Below are positions 6,317-6,869 of a DNA stretch of 6,869 bases, one piece after another. This DNA is from Arthrobacter sp. Its GTDB lineage: Bacteria > Actinomycetota > Actinomycetes > Actinomycetales > Micrococcaceae. The translations under genes and the position numbers were made by a program. The notes under the pieces are model-generated. The model saw only the letters and a list, made by a program, of their open reading frames with translations, made no database searches and was not told where the DNA came from. The first letter of the stretch is position 1. The number at the start of each line of letters is the position of its first letter. The stretch spans positions 1-6,869 of the forward strand of contig JAODMS010000001.1 of assembly GCA_025464925.1 (NCBI GenBank), in the 5' to 3' direction.

Positions 6317-6340
6317 GACTTGTCCGTTTCGGGGCCGTCC
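5673..6340 (+). repeat. Direct repeat, right copy (GH13 3' end plus start of terminator)
   Basis: This is the right member of the direct repeat with 463-1122. Similarity begins at CTGGTCGGCGAGGTCAA and ends at GGCCGTCC (6333-6340), within the ascending arm of the terminator. Beyond that point copy A turns into the phzF-like gene's upstream sequence, while copy B continues into the hairpin loop and the terC region. Confidence 0.9.
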
Positions 6341-6368
6341 ACGTTCCTTTCGGGAACGTGGACGGCCC
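6332..6368 (+). terminator. Intrinsic terminator after GH13 copy B
   Basis: A perfect 16-bp stem is formed by GGGCCGTCCACGTTCC (6332-6347) and its complement (6353-6368) with a 5-base loop (TTTCG). The stem is followed by only three T residues, common in high-GC actinobacteria. It lies 15 bases after the GH13 stop codon and separates the gene from terC. The left copy of the repeat keeps only the first half of this stem's ascending arm. Confidence 0.85.
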
Positions 6369-6439
6369 TTTGGCGTCTCCAACATCTTCGCTGGGCCCGA
6401 CTTCTTGGCGTTCACAACTACCCGCCGCCCCGCTTTGGG

Positions 6440-6445
6440 TACGCT
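6440..6445 (+). promoter_or_regulatory. Possible -10 box for terC
   Basis: TACGCT fits TANNNT and would start transcription near 6452, just before the leader hairpin. TTCACA at 6411-6416 resembles a -35 but lies 23 bases upstream of the -10, too far for a standard promoter. A promoter is expected here because a strong terminator isolates terC from upstream transcription. Confidence 0.3.
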
Positions 6446-6457
6446 AGATACCAACAC

Positions 6458-6504
6458 CGGCGCCGTATTGCGGGCGCGGCAGTAGCCCCCGCAAACGGCC
6501 GCCG
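6458..6504 (+). promoter_or_regulatory. Long hairpin in the terC 5' leader, candidate cis-regulatory RNA
   Basis: The leader folds into one extended stem. The pairs are CGGC (6458-6461) with GCCG (6501-6504), GCCGT (6462-6466) with ACGGC (6495-6499), TTGCGGG (6468-6474) with CCCGCAA (6488-6494), and GGC (6478-6480) with GCC (6485-6487) closing an AGTA loop. There are bulges at 6467, 6475-6477 and 6500, giving 19 pairs in total. The structure ends four bases before the ribosome binding site AGAAAGG (6509-6515), so it could influence translation. No T run follows, so it is not a terminator. It does not resemble the yybP-ykoY manganese riboswitch known ahead of other terC-type genes. Confidence 0.45.
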
Positions 6505-6523
6505 TCACAGAAAGGCACACAGC

Positions 6524-6869
6524 ATGGAAGTCCCCACCCACGTCTGGATTTTGACCATCGTAGGAATCGTGGGCCTCCTGGCCTTCGACTTTTTCTTCCA
6601 TGTGCGGAAGGCCCACACGCCTTCCCTCAAGGAATCGGCCATCTGGTCATCCATCTACGTCGGGATCGCTGTGCTCTTCGGCGTCGGGGTCTGGGTTTTC
6701 GGCGGAACAACGATGGGCACCGAATACTTTGCCGGCTATGTAACGGAGAAGGCCCTGTCGGTGGACAACCTCTTCGTCTTCCTCATCATCATGGCCAGCT
6801 TCCGGGTCCCGCGCGCCGACCAGCAGAAAGTGCTCCTCTTCGGCATCGTCTTCTCGCTGATCGCCCGCA
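6524..6869 (+). CDS. TerC-family integral membrane protein (partial, 5' end)
   Basis: The first 115 residues are visible; the gene runs off the right edge. Family members are about 300 or more residues with 7-9 helices. Helices are seen at about 7-25 and 41-60, then the family signature EYFAGYVTEKALSVDNLFVFLII (67-89), then another helix from about 102. The acidic pair in EKALSVDN (75-82) belongs to the conserved membrane-embedded part thought to handle metal ions. TerC proteins (for example E. coli Alx and the Bacillus members) are linked to manganese export, tellurite or pH response, and metal loading of secreted enzymes. Start ATG 6524 has a good ribosome site, AGAAAGG, 8 bases upstream. 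Expression may depend on the leader hairpin at 6458-6504. The family call is firm; the ion is not known. Confidence 0.92.
   Translation, partial: MEVPTHVWILTIVGIVGLLAFDFFFHVRKAHTPSLKESAIWSSIYVGIAVLFGVGVWVFGGTTMGTEYFAGYVTEKALSVDNLFVFLIIMASFRVPRADQQKVLLFGIVFSLIAR

Noticed and set aside
6370..6523. yybP-ykoY manganese riboswitch ahead of terC
   Set aside because: The leader forms one long bulged stem and I could not find the conserved internal loops of that riboswitch. A covariance-model search would settle it.
1..6869. tRNA, rRNA or CRISPR array
   Set aside because: I saw no cloverleaf-like segment, ribosomal RNA sequence or short regularly spaced repeats.

Overview
The window looks like chromosomal DNA from a high-GC actinobacterium, most likely an Arthrobacter-like member of the Micrococcaceae. 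This is inferred from strong G/C bias at third codon positions, an LmeA-type (DUF2993) lipid-binding protein, and the general character of the proteins. I could not run a database search.

Layout. Bases 1-228 hold the edge of an unrecognised minus-strand reading frame and an AT-rich promoter with an operator-like palindrome. Bases 229-1099 are a broken 3' part of a GH13 alpha-glucosidase gene (copy A). Bases 1154-5609 hold four apparently intact genes: a PhzF-family isomerase (+), a secreted serine beta-lactamase-like hydrolase with a three-helix membrane tail (+), an LmeA/DUF2993 lipid-binding protein (-), and a two-pore potassium channel (+). Bases 5673-6316 are a second, shorter, independently broken piece of the same GH13 gene (copy B). 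It is followed by a strong intrinsic terminator, a structured leader RNA, and the start of a TerC-family membrane protein that runs off the window.

The main structural feature is a direct repeat of about 0.66 kb, made of alpha-glucosidase 3' sequence, on both sides of a 4.55 kb cassette. The copies are about 95% identical in the part I aligned base by base. Each carries a different frameshift only about 25 bp apart in the alignment, so each copy is intact where the other is broken. The repeat ends inside the terminator hairpin on the left copy and at the GH13 region III motif on the right copy. This is the geometry expected if a circle bearing a 3' GH13 fragment integrated by a single crossover, although other rearrangements remain possible.

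The four cassette genes do not form an obvious pathway. Three of them (hydrolase, LmeA, channel) act at the cell envelope; PhzF is cytosolic. The gene order suggests at least three transcription units: phzF and hydrolase rightward, lmeA leftward and convergent with the hydrolase, and the channel divergent from lmeA. The most promising regulatory elements are the terC leader hairpin and the promoter/operator at the left end.
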